From NCBI GenBank assembly GCA_038043285.1, contig JBBTCJ010000153.1:1-11067 (forward strand): 11,067 nt of DNA, written 5' to 3'. Origin of the DNA: JBBTCJ01 sp038043285. GTDB taxonomy: Bacteria > Planctomycetota > Phycisphaerae > UBA1845. Position numbers and translations under genes: made by a program. A model generated the notes under the pieces. That model saw only the letters and a program-made list of their open reading frames with translations. It was not told the DNA's origin and made no database searches. Shown one piece after another: positions 1 through 5,882 of the stretch; positions within the stretch are counted from its first letter, which is position 1; every line of letters starts with the position of its first letter.

Positions 1-1
1 T

Positions 2-17
2 CAGCCCTTCGGGGCTG
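2..17 (-). terminator. Short hairpin after the cement gene, possible terminator
   Basis: A perfect 6-bp GC-rich stem (CAGCCC/GGGCTG) with a TTCG loop on the plus strand (CGAA on the minus strand) lies directly after the stop codon of the minus-strand cement gene. Any T-tract that would make it an intrinsic terminator on the minus strand would lie outside the window, so only the hairpin itself is supported. In lambda-like order the capsid gene follows, so partial attenuation or mRNA end protection is as likely as full termination. Confidence 0.3.
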
Positions 18-380
18 CTAGTACCGCTGCACCTCGATGATGTCCCCGTCCGCCGCCGCCGCTTCCATCGAGATACCCAACGCCGCCCCGCTGGCGGTCG
101 TGGAAATCTTTCCCGCGGCGGCCCCATAGACCGCCACGCCGGCCCCGACCGCGCCCGCGGCGATCATCTTGCACGTCCCGGCGGCGTTTCGGAGTCGCAC
201 CGCCGACAGATCGAGATCCGCGAACGATGCGTTCACCATCGTTCCGATCTCCAGCGGCTCATCAGTGACCCCGGCCACCGCGACCGCCAACTTCCCGCTG
301 CTCAATTTCACCCGCAGGTGCTGCCCGATGGCCGCCCCGGCGGTAAACGTTTTGGTGTTTCCTTCTGTGTACTGCGACAT
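18..380 (-). CDS. Capsid cement / head decoration protein (DUF2190-like)
   Basis: A 120-residue protein, Ala/Gly/Val-rich and without Cys-rich or membrane segments. The pattern is an N-terminal TEGNTKTFTAG stretch, then alternating short beta-like runs (HLRVKLSSGKLAVAV; EPLEIGTM) and a C-terminus ending GDIIEVQRY. This resembles the small DUF2190 family of phage capsid cement proteins, which bind the outside of the expanded capsid lattice and stabilise it. The ATG at 380 was chosen over an upstream start at 413 because a GGAGG site sits 6 bases before it and the family normally begins with such an MxxYTxG sequence. It follows the protease gene by 109 bases, matching lambda D after C/Nu3; I see no convincing gene in that gap. 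The family call is by sequence look and position only. Confidence 0.72.
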   Translation of the reverse strand: MSQYTEGNTKTFTAGAAIGQHLRVKLSSGKLAVAVAGVTDEPLEIGTMVNASFADLDLSAVRLRNAAGTCKMIAAGAVGAGVAVYGAAAGKISTTASGAALGISMEAAAADGDIIEVQRY

Positions 381-489
381 TGCCAACCTCCATCGGAATG
401 CGAGGCCCCACAAAGCCCCAGTCTCTGGTCATCTCCATGCCTTCAATGCCCACCCATCGCGGCATTTCACGGATAGCGCTTTGCCGCCC

Positions 490-972
490 CTAGCCGACCC
501 TGCGCAGCGGCAGGGCGTTGTAGGCTTTGAGGCACTCCTCGTGCAGCTCCCGGTGCTCCCGGACCAGCTCCCGCATCGCCACGTCGGGCCTCTTGCCGGC
601 CTTGATCTTCGCCACCCGCAGGGCCTCCCACTGGGTGATGACGTCGCCGCCCTCGCCGGCGTCGGCCTCCGCATCGCGCGCCGCGTTCGTCTTCCTTCCC
701 ACGCCCACCGCGTCGACGCCCGGCTTCTTGGCCGCCGCCTCGAGCACCTCGACCTTTTTGTGCTCCTGCGCAAGCAGGTCGTTTTGCTTGGCGATCCACG
801 CCGTCTGCGCCTGGGAGACGGTCAGTGACTTCTCCAGGCTGTCGATCAAAAACGCCGCGTCAGCCCCGACAATCGCCGCCTTCAATTCCGCCAGTACGGC
901 CGGCTTCACCGCCGCACCCGCCGCGGGCGGGGATTCCGTTCCCGTCGCGGTCTTCAGTCCTTCGTTTGACAT
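490..972 (-). CDS. Probable nested scaffold protein (lambda Nu3-like), same frame as the protease C-terminus
   Basis: An in-frame internal ATG at 972 (MSNEGLKTATG) would give a 160-residue protein identical to the protease C-terminus. GGAG sits about 9 bases upstream of it. The sequence changes character at this point: an Arg/Ser-rich linker (about residues 288-300) ends the peptidase domain, and an acidic, Ala-rich, helical and partly coiled-coil region begins. In lambda, scaffold gene Nu3 lies nested in frame inside protease gene C and starts at an internal site, so the layout here is the same. Translation from this internal start is inference. The alternative is one fused protease-scaffold chain, possibly self-cleaved. 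Confidence 0.45.
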   Translation of the reverse strand: MSNEGLKTATGTESPPAAGAAVKPAVLAELKAAIVGADAAFLIDSLEKSLTVSQAQTAWIAKQNDLLAQEHKKVEVLEAAAKKPGVDAVGVGRKTNAARDAEADAGEGGDVITQWEALRVAKIKAGKRPDVAMRELVREHRELHEECLKAYNALPLRRVG

Positions 973-1887
973 GGGGTCTGTCTCCATGCTGGCCGCTCGC
1001 CCACGGCTTGACCTTGGCGACGATCGCAGGCCCCGGATGACGTCATCCAGCGTCGCCACGCGATCAATCAATCCTTGTTCCTTCGCCGCCGCCGCAAGAT
1101 GAATCCTTCCGTCCGCCAGCTTCGACGCCGCTTCCTTGGAGAGCTTTCGACCGCCCGCGACCGCGGCGACGAAAAGATCGTTGATCCCGTTCACCGTGCG
1201 CTGTATCTCCGCGATCTGCGCCTCGGTCACCTCCGTACCCCACGCTCCGGCGCCCTTGAATTCCCCGGCGCGGACGACCTTTACCTTGACCCCTTCACGC
1301 GCGAAAAACGCCGACCAGTCCTCCACCACCGTGTACACCCCGATGGATCCCACCAAGGCCCCGGCGTTGGCGACGATTTCACTCGCCTGGCTGGCCACGT
1401 AGTAGGCTGCGGAGGCCCCGAGATCCTCGATGTACGCGACCACGGGCTTCGTTGCCGCCAGCTTTCGCACCTCCGCCGCGAGATCGTCGATGCCTGCCGT
1501 GCTCCCGCCCGGCGAATCGACCATCAGCACCACCGCGTCGACGCCCTCGGCATTGCCCACCGCCCGCAATGCCTGCCGCATCCGCACCACGCCGACCGTC
1601 AGACTGCTGCCGTATTTGGTGATCGGGCCGATCAACGAAACGATGGCCACGTTCTCGGCGCCGGGCGCCAGCTCATACAGCGGCGCATCCTCGATCGCCC
1701 GTCCGCGCACCGCCGCGACGTGGTTGGCCAGCCCCATGCGGTGCAGACGTCCGATCTGCTCATGGAAGCTCGGCTCGTAAATGCTCCATAGACCGCCGAA
1801 CTGGCTCAATCGCGGCACGTCCATCACCGCCGCGGCCAATTCCGGCGCCACCGGCGTCTCTTGCTCTGGATGATCCGCCATGCTCAT
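490..1887 (-). CDS. Prohead maturation protease, S49 (SppA/lambda gpC-like), with C-terminal scaffold region
   Basis: A 465-residue protein. Residues about 75 to 285 form an S49 (SppA-type, ClpP-fold) peptidase domain: MVDSPGGS at about 123-130, the catalytic serine motif GASAAYY (Ser about 159), the catalytic lysine in GEFKGAG (Lys about 211), and the NAGALVGSIGV segment between them. This Ser-Lys pair is typical of phage capsid assembly proteases, which cut scaffold and portal during prohead maturation. The remaining 160 or so residues are Ala/Glu/Lys-rich and partly coiled-coil-like, as expected of an attached scaffold. The start ATG at 1887 overlaps the portal stop (TGATG) and has GGAGG 7 bases upstream, so it is preferred over the in-frame GTG at 1890. 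Order portal, protease, cement matches lambda B, C, D. Function is well supported by motifs and context. Confidence 0.9.
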   Translation of the reverse strand: MSMADHPEQETPVAPELAAAVMDVPRLSQFGGLWSIYEPSFHEQIGRLHRMGLANHVAAVRGRAIEDAPLYELAPGAENVAIVSLIGPITKYGSSLTVGVVRMRQALRAVGNAEGVDAVVLMVDSPGGSTAGIDDLAAEVRKLAATKPVVAYIEDLGASAAYYVASQASEIVANAGALVGSIGVYTVVEDWSAFFAREGVKVKVVRAGEFKGAGAWGTEVTEAQIAEIQRTVNGINDLFVAAVAGGRKLSKEAASKLADGRIHLAAAAKEQGLIDRVATLDDVIRGLRSSPRSSRGRAASMETDPMSNEGLKTATGTESPPAAGAAVKPAVLAELKAAIVGADAAFLIDSLEKSLTVSQAQTAWIAKQNDLLAQEHKKVEVLEAAAKKPGVDAVGVGRKTNAARDAEADAGEGGDVITQWEALRVAKIKAGKRPDVAMRELVREHRELHEECLKAYNALPLRRVG

Positions 1888-3497
1888 CACGCGGCCTCCA
1901 CCATCGCCTTGCGTTTTTTCCGCGGCGTCTTCGCTTCCTCTTCCGACTCCTCCACCTCCTCCGCCCCGGTCGCCGCGGAGGCCTTCATCTCCGCGCCAAA
2001 CAACGCGATCTCCCGCCAGTCAATCTCCGCCTCCGGGTACGCCGCGTTGATCTCCGCCGCCGCCTCGATGGCCGACACGATCAACGCCTTTCGGTCGTCG
2101 ACGATCTCCCGCACCATCTCCGCCCACTCGCAACCCCGTTCCGCGTGCAGTCGCCGCGGGCTGGTGAGGTTTTTCGCCAGCCGTAGTGCGTCCGCCTCCG
2201 CGTCCTTGAGCGGCTCGATATAGGGCCACCGCGGCGGGTTCCATCGGTGCCCCAGGGCCCTGATTCCGTCCCCTTGGGCCCGCTGCCGCAGCCAGACTTC
2301 CTCGCTCAGCCATTGCCGCACCTTCCACTCGTAGACCGGACGGTGAAACTGCTCGATGAACCATTCCTGGATGCTGCGGAAGCCGATCCGCGCCTGGTCG
2401 ATCGCCCCACGCCAGCCTGAAAAGTTGGTGTTGCTGGGGTCCAGTAGCAGCACCGCCAGCGGCAGGTTCAGGTTCACCGCCACGATGCCCAGCACCAACG
2501 TGGCGTGCTGGAAAAACTCCGCGTTGGGCACGTTCGGCGAAAACGCGGTGATTCTCTCCCCGGGCCGGGTGAATATCTCCATGCCCGGCGACAGTCCCTC
2601 CACCAGCCGAGTCGAGCCGTCGCCCATCGTCTGCGTCGTCCGCTCGCCGCGCTGTTCGACGTCGCCGCCCAACGTTTCCAGCGGCGTTTCGCGGATGAAG
2701 CCCAAGCAGCTCGACACCTGGGCCTGCACCAACTTGGCAAACTGCAAGTCATCGTGCATGTGCAGGGGGTAAACGATCGGCGCGAACACCGTAAAGCCGC
2801 GCGTCTGGCTGAAGCGCTTGGGGTTGTAGACGTGCAACGCCTGCCGTTGCCCGTCGCCGTCCCGCACCGGCATCCGTCGCACGTCCCCAACCCTGATGGT
2901 CGCCGTCACGTTGGCCCGGGACTCAGGGATGATCCAGTATTCCAACGGAACGTCACTCGCCGCATCGAGCAGCACGCCGTGCACCACGTTGCGCTGCGTG
3001 CGCTGCGGCGTTCGCACCCGATGCCCCTCCACGGTTTCGATCCGCCCATCTTTCAACAGCAGGTGCAGCGCGTCGCCGTCGACCAGCACGCTGCGCAGGG
3101 ACAGCTTCGCCAGCCGCTTAAACGACATTTCGCGCCGCACGTCGCAGGCGTCCCGGTCGTCGCACCATGTCGTCCACCGATCTTGTAACGCCTTGTCCAG
3201 CTCCGCGTCGCCGGTGTTCACGTCCAGCGTCACCCCGTCCTGCATCACGTTGTCGATAAGCCGGGTGATCCCCTGCCCGACGATCATGTTGTTGCGATCA
3301 AACTCCCGCGCCCGCTCGATGGCCCGCAAGAACTGCTGTTCGTTTTGGTAGTGATAGTCCGCGCCGCTACCCGCCGCCGCCACCCCGCGCATCGCGGGCA
3401 GATAGCGGCCGGTCTTGCCGATGGCGTAGTCGCCGCGCAGGTCGCGGAACAAGTCCACGACGCTATGGGTATCAACTTCCACCTTTCGTCGGCTCAT
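1887..3497 (-). CDS. Phage portal protein, lambda gpB family
   Basis: A 536-residue protein of usual length for lambda-type portals (Phage_portal_2). Recognisable stretches are the N-terminal DYHYQNEQQFLRAIERAREFD region (about 47-67, basic helices), LHVYNPKRFSQTRGFTVFAPI (about 221-241), the membrane-like but soluble segment around LVLGIVAVNLNLPLAVLLLDP (334-354) followed by SNTNFSGWRGAIDQAR (355-370), and a C-terminal RWNPPRWPYIEPLKDAEADA (418-436). A highly charged Glu/Lys tail closes the protein. Portals form the dodecameric vertex ring through which terminase pumps DNA and to which the tail attaches. The ATG at 3497 overlaps the preceding gene's stop in an ATGA junction, and its own stop overlaps the protease start, so the block is translationally coupled. 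Identification is firm. Confidence 0.95.
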   Translation of the reverse strand: MSRRKVEVDTHSVVDLFRDLRGDYAIGKTGRYLPAMRGVAAAGSGADYHYQNEQQFLRAIERAREFDRNNMIVGQGITRLIDNVMQDGVTLDVNTGDAELDKALQDRWTTWCDDRDACDVRREMSFKRLAKLSLRSVLVDGDALHLLLKDGRIETVEGHRVRTPQRTQRNVVHGVLLDAASDVPLEYWIIPESRANVTATIRVGDVRRMPVRDGDGQRQALHVYNPKRFSQTRGFTVFAPIVYPLHMHDDLQFAKLVQAQVSSCLGFIRETPLETLGGDVEQRGERTTQTMGDGSTRLVEGLSPGMEIFTRPGERITAFSPNVPNAEFFQHATLVLGIVAVNLNLPLAVLLLDPSNTNFSGWRGAIDQARIGFRSIQEWFIEQFHRPVYEWKVRQWLSEEVWLRQRAQGDGIRALGHRWNPPRWPYIEPLKDAEADALRLAKNLTSPRRLHAERGCEWAEMVREIVDDRKALIVSAIEAAAEINAAYPEAEIDWREIALFGAEMKASAATGAEEVEESEEEAKTPRKKRKAMVEAA

Positions 3498-3805
3498 TCA
3501 CGGAATCCCGCAAAATCAACGTGCCGAACCCCAGCTCCGCCCGCCGCGACTCCCGCTCCCGAGGCGATAAACCGCTCGGCGTCCTTCTTCATCTGCAGCG
3601 CCGCCTCCGTATCCAGCTCCACTTCCTCTCCGCCCCCGCGCCCGCCGTGCACCGCCCGTTTGGGAGCGAAGTTCAGCAGCCAGATGGTCAGCGCCGTCAC
3701 CAGCGCCTTGGCCTTGCTGACGCTGTTGTCCTCCAGGTAGGAGGCGTTGTCCGCGATCGCCGCCCGCACCTGGGCACGCGTGCTGGTGCTGTTCAGGCTG
3801 CTCAT
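3494..3805 (-). CDS. Small phage protein in head-tail connector (gpW-like) position
   Basis: A 103-residue protein with an Ala-rich helical first half (TRAQVRAAIADNASYLEDN, then KAKALVTALTIWLLNFAPKRA), a glycine-rich middle (HGGRGGGEE, about 54-62) and a second helix (ALQMKKDAERFIASG). It lies immediately before the portal gene, overlapping it by four bases (ATGA), and three bases after the previous gene. In lambda this slot, between terminase and portal, holds gpW, the head-completion protein that seals the portal after packaging. Sequence similarity to gpW itself is not evident to me and the protein is longer than the 68 residues of gpW, so the role is suggested by position only. The start at 3805 has only a weak upstream ribosome site, consistent with coupling to the gene before it. 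Confidence 0.6.
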   Translation of the reverse strand: MSSLNSTSTRAQVRAAIADNASYLEDNSVSKAKALVTALTIWLLNFAPKRAVHGGRGGGEEVELDTEAALQMKKDAERFIASGAGVAAGGAGVRHVDFAGFRE

Positions 3806-3808
3806 GGC

Positions 3809-4186
3809 CTATCGCGCCTGCATGGTGAAGGTCGCCGTCGCCGTCGTCGGCGTTCCCGTCGTCGCCCACCCCACGCGCAGGTAGCGCATCAGGTTGTCTC
3901 GCGTGGTTCGTTGTTTGACGCCCGCGGCGGAGAGCGCCGCTTCCGTCGCCGCCGCGTACCAGGTCGTCCCGTCCGCGGAGTGTTGCCAGGAAAAAGTCAC
4001 CGTCGGCGACGTTCCGCCGGCAAGTGCCGTGAGTTCCGCAACCAGCGCCACGTCTTTGGAGGGGTAGGTGTCGAAGCTCGCCGATTGCCCGCTGGCCGCG
4101 GTGACGGCCACCGCTGCCTCGATCGACGTGCGAACCGGTGGCAGATTGCTGCTGGGTCCGGGCGTTTCGGTGATCACTTGGGCCAT
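3809..4186 (-). CDS. Beta-rich phage structural protein of unknown exact role
   Basis: A 125-residue protein, Thr/Ala/Val-rich with few charges, beginning MAQVITETPGPSSNLPP. The middle reads like a beta-sandwich: AALVAE-type strands, then VTFSWQHSADGTTWYAAA (about 64-81) and a C-terminal strand pair ending TATATFTMQAR. The FSWQxSxDGxTWY pattern recalls Ig-like or discoidin-like domains in phage head and tail surface proteins, but I cannot name a family. The ATG at 4186 is backed by GGAGG 8 bases upstream. It is the first gene of the left minus-strand block (this gene, 103-residue protein, portal, protease, cement), so a late promoter should lie upstream, between 4187 and about 4463, although no sigma70-like minus-strand promoter is obvious there. 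Confidence 0.68.
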   Translation of the reverse strand: MAQVITETPGPSSNLPPVRTSIEAAVAVTAASGQSASFDTYPSKDVALVAELTALAGGTSPTVTFSWQHSADGTTWYAAATEAALSAAGVKQRTTRDNLMRYLRVGWATTGTPTTATATFTMQAR

Positions 4187-4270
4187 GTCCTGCGCCTCCG
4201 TTGGTGCATCCCGCTCGCGGGACGGTTGAACGGCGGCGATCGTAGAACGCCTCCGTGACCAGCGCCTAGC

Positions 4271-4346
4271 TCCGGGGCGTCCGGGGCGGTCGGATTCTTC
4301 AGATTCTTCGGGTCGGGCGGATTCTTCGGATTGTTCGGAGCGGTCG
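4271..4346. repeat. Imperfect 9-bp tandem repeat in the divergent intergenic region
   Basis: The 377-base stretch 4187-4563 has no convincing minus-strand gene. Its first part holds a 9-base-period array. Two exact copies of TCCGGGGCG (4271, 4280) are followed by units such as GGGCGGTCG (4284), GATTCTTCA (4293), GATTCTTCG (4302), GGTCGGGCG (4311), GATTCTTCG (4320) and GATTGTTCG (4329). The later units show a 27-base super-period (the 4293/4302 pair recurs at 4320/4329). Read on the minus strand this encodes three-residue units of the PKN/PNN/PDA kind, so it may be the remnant of a low-complexity coding region. Confidence 0.75.
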
Positions 4347-4390
4347 GGCGGTCGGAGCCGCCATTACAGGCGTTCCACGGACCCACATCC

Positions 4391-4425
4391 TGCCTAGGCT
4401 ACAGCAGTGATTGGCTGATTAGGCA
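4391..4425. promoter_or_regulatory. Interrupted inverted repeat upstream of the cassette promoter
   Basis: TGCCTA at 4391-4396 and TAGGCA at 4420-4425 are exact inverted copies, with CAGC (4402-4405) and GCTG (4414-4417) nested inside. The palindrome GCCTAGGC (4392-4399) overlaps the left arm. The element lies 39 bases before the -35 box of the plus-strand promoter and in the probable leader of the minus-strand head genes. It could be an operator, for example for the cassette's own helix-turn-helix protein, but nothing beyond symmetry supports that. Confidence 0.3.
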
Positions 4426-4463
4426 TAACGCCGAAACTTGTTGGATTTTTTCCTCCTATAGTC

Positions 4464-4492
4464 TTGACAGGCCGATAGCCGTGTGATAGAGT
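4464..4492 (+). promoter_or_regulatory. Strong sigma70-type promoter for the plus-strand cassette
   Basis: A perfect -35 box TTGACA (4464-4469) is followed by a 17-base spacer and a -10 box TAGAGT (4487-4492, four of six consensus bases), placing the start of transcription near 4499. The surrounding bases 4425-4500 are clearly AT-richer than the rest of the window. This is the only good sigma70-like promoter I see. It gives the three plus-strand genes expression independent of the phage late genes. Confidence 0.8.
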
Positions 4493-4499
4493 ATATCTA

Positions 4500-4520
4500 G
4501 TCGCTGCGGCGTGCAGCGAC
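4500..4520 (+). promoter_or_regulatory. Perfect hairpin at the 5-prime end of the cassette transcript
   Basis: GTCGCTGC (4500-4507) and GCAGCGAC (4513-4520) form an 8-bp perfect stem around the loop GGCGT. Because the predicted transcription start is near 4499, the hairpin would be the first thing transcribed. It could act as an operator at DNA level, protect the 5-prime end of the mRNA, or bind a regulator. The choice between these is open. Confidence 0.55.
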
Positions 4521-4563
4521 GAAATGGCCCGCGTCCGGGGTCGTGGCTTGGCGGAGGCAGACG

Positions 4564-5142
4564 ATGAACTTTGGAACCTCGCGGAACGGTCGCGCGGCTC
4601 GGCGTGAGGGTCGCGGGCCGGCGAGTTGGTTGGCCGCGCGAATTGGCGGCGGAATCACCGCGGCGTGGATTCGCGCGAACTGCCAGCCATCAGAATGGCA
4701 TCACTCCCAGGCCGGACTGGGCGGCGACGGCGCACCGGTGGATTATTTTTCGCCGGAGGAAGTGCTCCCTCGGTGGTTCGCCGCGAATTTGGTCGCCCGC
4801 AGGACGCGCGTAGCTCGTCGGCGGCTTTTCTCGCTGCGGCAGTTGGCGCGACGCTACGAGCTGACGCCGGCGGAGTTGGTTTCCGCCGCCCGCGACGGCA
4901 AGGCTCCCTCGCTGCCGCCCAACGCCGCGGAACAGGCGGCGGACCCGCTCCTTGGCCGCCGAGTGCGAGTGCGTCGCTATTGGACCGAGCGCGCCAGGTC
5001 GCGCCACACCCGATATTCTCGCCATGAGGAAACGATCGAGGGCACGGTGGAGATGGCCACTACCGTCAGCCTCCGCGTCGGCGAAAAACTGTTTCGGCGC
5101 GCCAACATTCTGGCGATAGAGGTGCTCAGTGCGACAGCCTGA
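4564..5142 (+). CDS. Unknown phage protein, first gene of the plus-strand cassette
   Basis: A 192-residue, strongly basic protein (many Arg). The N-terminal third contains SWLAARIGGGITAAWIRANC and then PSEWHH (42-47) followed by a YFSPEEV segment (61-67). The phrase SEWHHx(n)YF recurs in small phage proteins as I remember them, without an assigned function. The middle (about 88-112: LFSLRQLARRYELTPAELVSA) looks like a helix-turn-helix-sized helical unit. The C-terminal 60 residues (LLGRRVRVRRYW to NILAIEVLSA) look like a small beta barrel. The ATG at 4564 is preferred over an in-frame GTG at 4543 because GGCGGAGG lies 6 bases before it. It overlaps the next gene by 14 bases. DNA binding is plausible but unproven. 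Confidence 0.68.
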   Translation: MNFGTSRNGRAARREGRGPASWLAARIGGGITAAWIRANCQPSEWHHSQAGLGGDGAPVDYFSPEEVLPRWFAANLVARRTRVARRRLFSLRQLARRYELTPAELVSAARDGKAPSLPPNAAEQAADPLLGRRVRVRRYWTERARSRHTRYSRHEETIEGTVEMATTVSLRVGEKLFRRANILAIEVLSATA

Positions 5143-5443
5143 AGAATGGATTATCGGCGAGGGGCTGGAGTCGCCCGGGCGATGGTACGTTCTGCACCTT
5201 GGAAACCCCATGTTTTTGGTCGAGGTTTGCGATGAGGACGAGGCGCTGCCTGATGGGCTGGCGTGGTCGCTCCCGCACGGACAGGTGGCCTGCAACCTGG
5301 TCTGGCTTGCCGAGTTCATTGCCCCGGCCGAGACAATAGACGGCTGGATGTTTCGCGTCGGCGAGGTGCTTGCTGATTACGACGAGCGGGTCGCCCGGCG
5401 TACCGAGCGAGACCGGCGGCACCTGGAGGATGATGACCGATGA
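5129..5443 (+). CDS. Unknown acidic protein, second gene of the cassette
   Basis: A 104-residue acidic protein (EEWIIGEGLESPGRWYV start, EVCDEDEALPDG at about 32-43, charged DERVARRTERDRRHLEDDDR tail). No membrane segment, signal peptide or known motif is visible. It starts at a GTG inside the end of the preceding gene with AGAGG about 7 bases upstream, and it ends in a four-base ATGA overlap with the next gene, so the three genes are translationally coupled. Its acidity beside two basic neighbours would suit a partner or inhibitor protein, but that is only a guess. Confidence 0.65.
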   Translation: MRQPEEWIIGEGLESPGRWYVLHLGNPMFLVEVCDEDEALPDGLAWSLPHGQVACNLVWLAEFIAPAETIDGWMFRVGEVLADYDERVARRTERDRRHLEDDDR

Positions 5444-5667
5444 GCAACCCCATTGAGCGCGGGTACGTTTGGGTGCGGAGAGATGCATTGTGCAAACGCT
5501 GTAATTGCAAAATCGAGGCGGGCGAGCATAAGAGCGGCGGGCGGACGATAGACCGCCGGCGGGTGCTCGCCCTGCGAAAGCGCGGCCTGACGGCCCGCGA
5601 GATCGCCGAGCGTTGCGGATGCGCCGAAAGCAGCATCTGGCGGTTGCTGGCCGAGGCTGCGGACTAG
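5440..5667 (+). CDS. Small helix-turn-helix protein with N-terminal Cys cluster
   Basis: A 75-residue protein. The C-terminal half (about 40-72) is a clear resolvase/Hin-type helix-turn-helix: RRVLALRKRGLTAREIAERC followed by GCAESSIWRLLAEA, with the LTAREIAE second helix and SSIWRLL recognition helix. The N-terminus has CKRCNC (Cys 18, 21, 23) with His 30 nearby, a possible metal site. It lacks any recombinase catalytic domain, so it is best seen as a DNA-binding regulator or an orphan helix-turn-helix domain. As last gene of a promoter-driven cassette it may regulate the cassette or the phage. The stop lies 14 bases from the stop of the opposing minus-strand gene, and no terminator is visible between them. 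Confidence 0.8.
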   Translation: MSNPIERGYVWVRRDALCKRCNCKIEAGEHKSGGRTIDRRRVLALRKRGLTAREIAERCGCAESSIWRLLAEAAD

Positions 5668-5681
5668 CATCAGAAAAACGC

Positions 5682-5882
5682 CTACCGCGGCGGCGCCGAT
5701 CCGATTGTCGTCTCCTGCTCCTTGCCGATCACCCCTATCCGCCACGGCTCGTCCGGCCCCGGGGTTTCGATCGACCACCGCCGTGAGGTCTTGGCCTCCA
5801 AGGGTAGATCAAACATCCCCGCCACCTGCTCGACGCGGAAACTCCGCTGCACGTCGCAGCTCACCTCGATCTCGGTCTTCAT
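5682..5882 (-). pseudogene. N-terminal fragment of a P-loop ATPase-type protein, cut before Walker A
   Basis: A 66-residue ORF whose ATG (5882) overlaps the stop of the ParB-like gene (CTATGA), so it is in the terL operon. The sequence SFRVEQVAGMFDLPLEAK then WSIETP and EPWRIGVIG resembles the opening of a phage/planctomycete ATP-binding protein family as I remember it. There the same stretch runs straight into IVGPSGSGKST (Walker A). Here it turns into KEQETTIGSAPPR and stops, and no P-loop can be read in the other two frames. The fragment ends 14 bases from the plus-strand cassette, suggesting that the cassette or a deletion removed the rest. Alternatively it is an intact small protein of its own. 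The family recall is unverified. Confidence 0.5.

Noticed and set aside
262..465. A 67-residue minus-strand frame covering the protease-cement gap
   Set aside because: It overlaps the cement gene for most of its length, has no ribosome site and becomes Arg/Gly-rich nonsense in the overlap.
4174..4386. Minus-strand reading frame of 70 residues containing the Pro-Lys-Asn triplets
   Set aside because: It has no good start site, runs through the ribosome site and start of the 125-residue gene, and its second half is not protein-like. It is kept only as a possible remnant under the repeat.
4448..4464. T7-like promoter suggested by CTATAGGAGGA on the minus strand
   Set aside because: Only the initiation end resembles T7; the recognition part of the consensus is absent and no phage RNA polymerase gene is seen.
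4524..4607. A 27-residue leader ORF (ATG at 4524) before the first cassette gene
   Set aside because: There is no ribosome site before the ATG, the composition is unremarkable, and it overlaps the stronger start at 4564.
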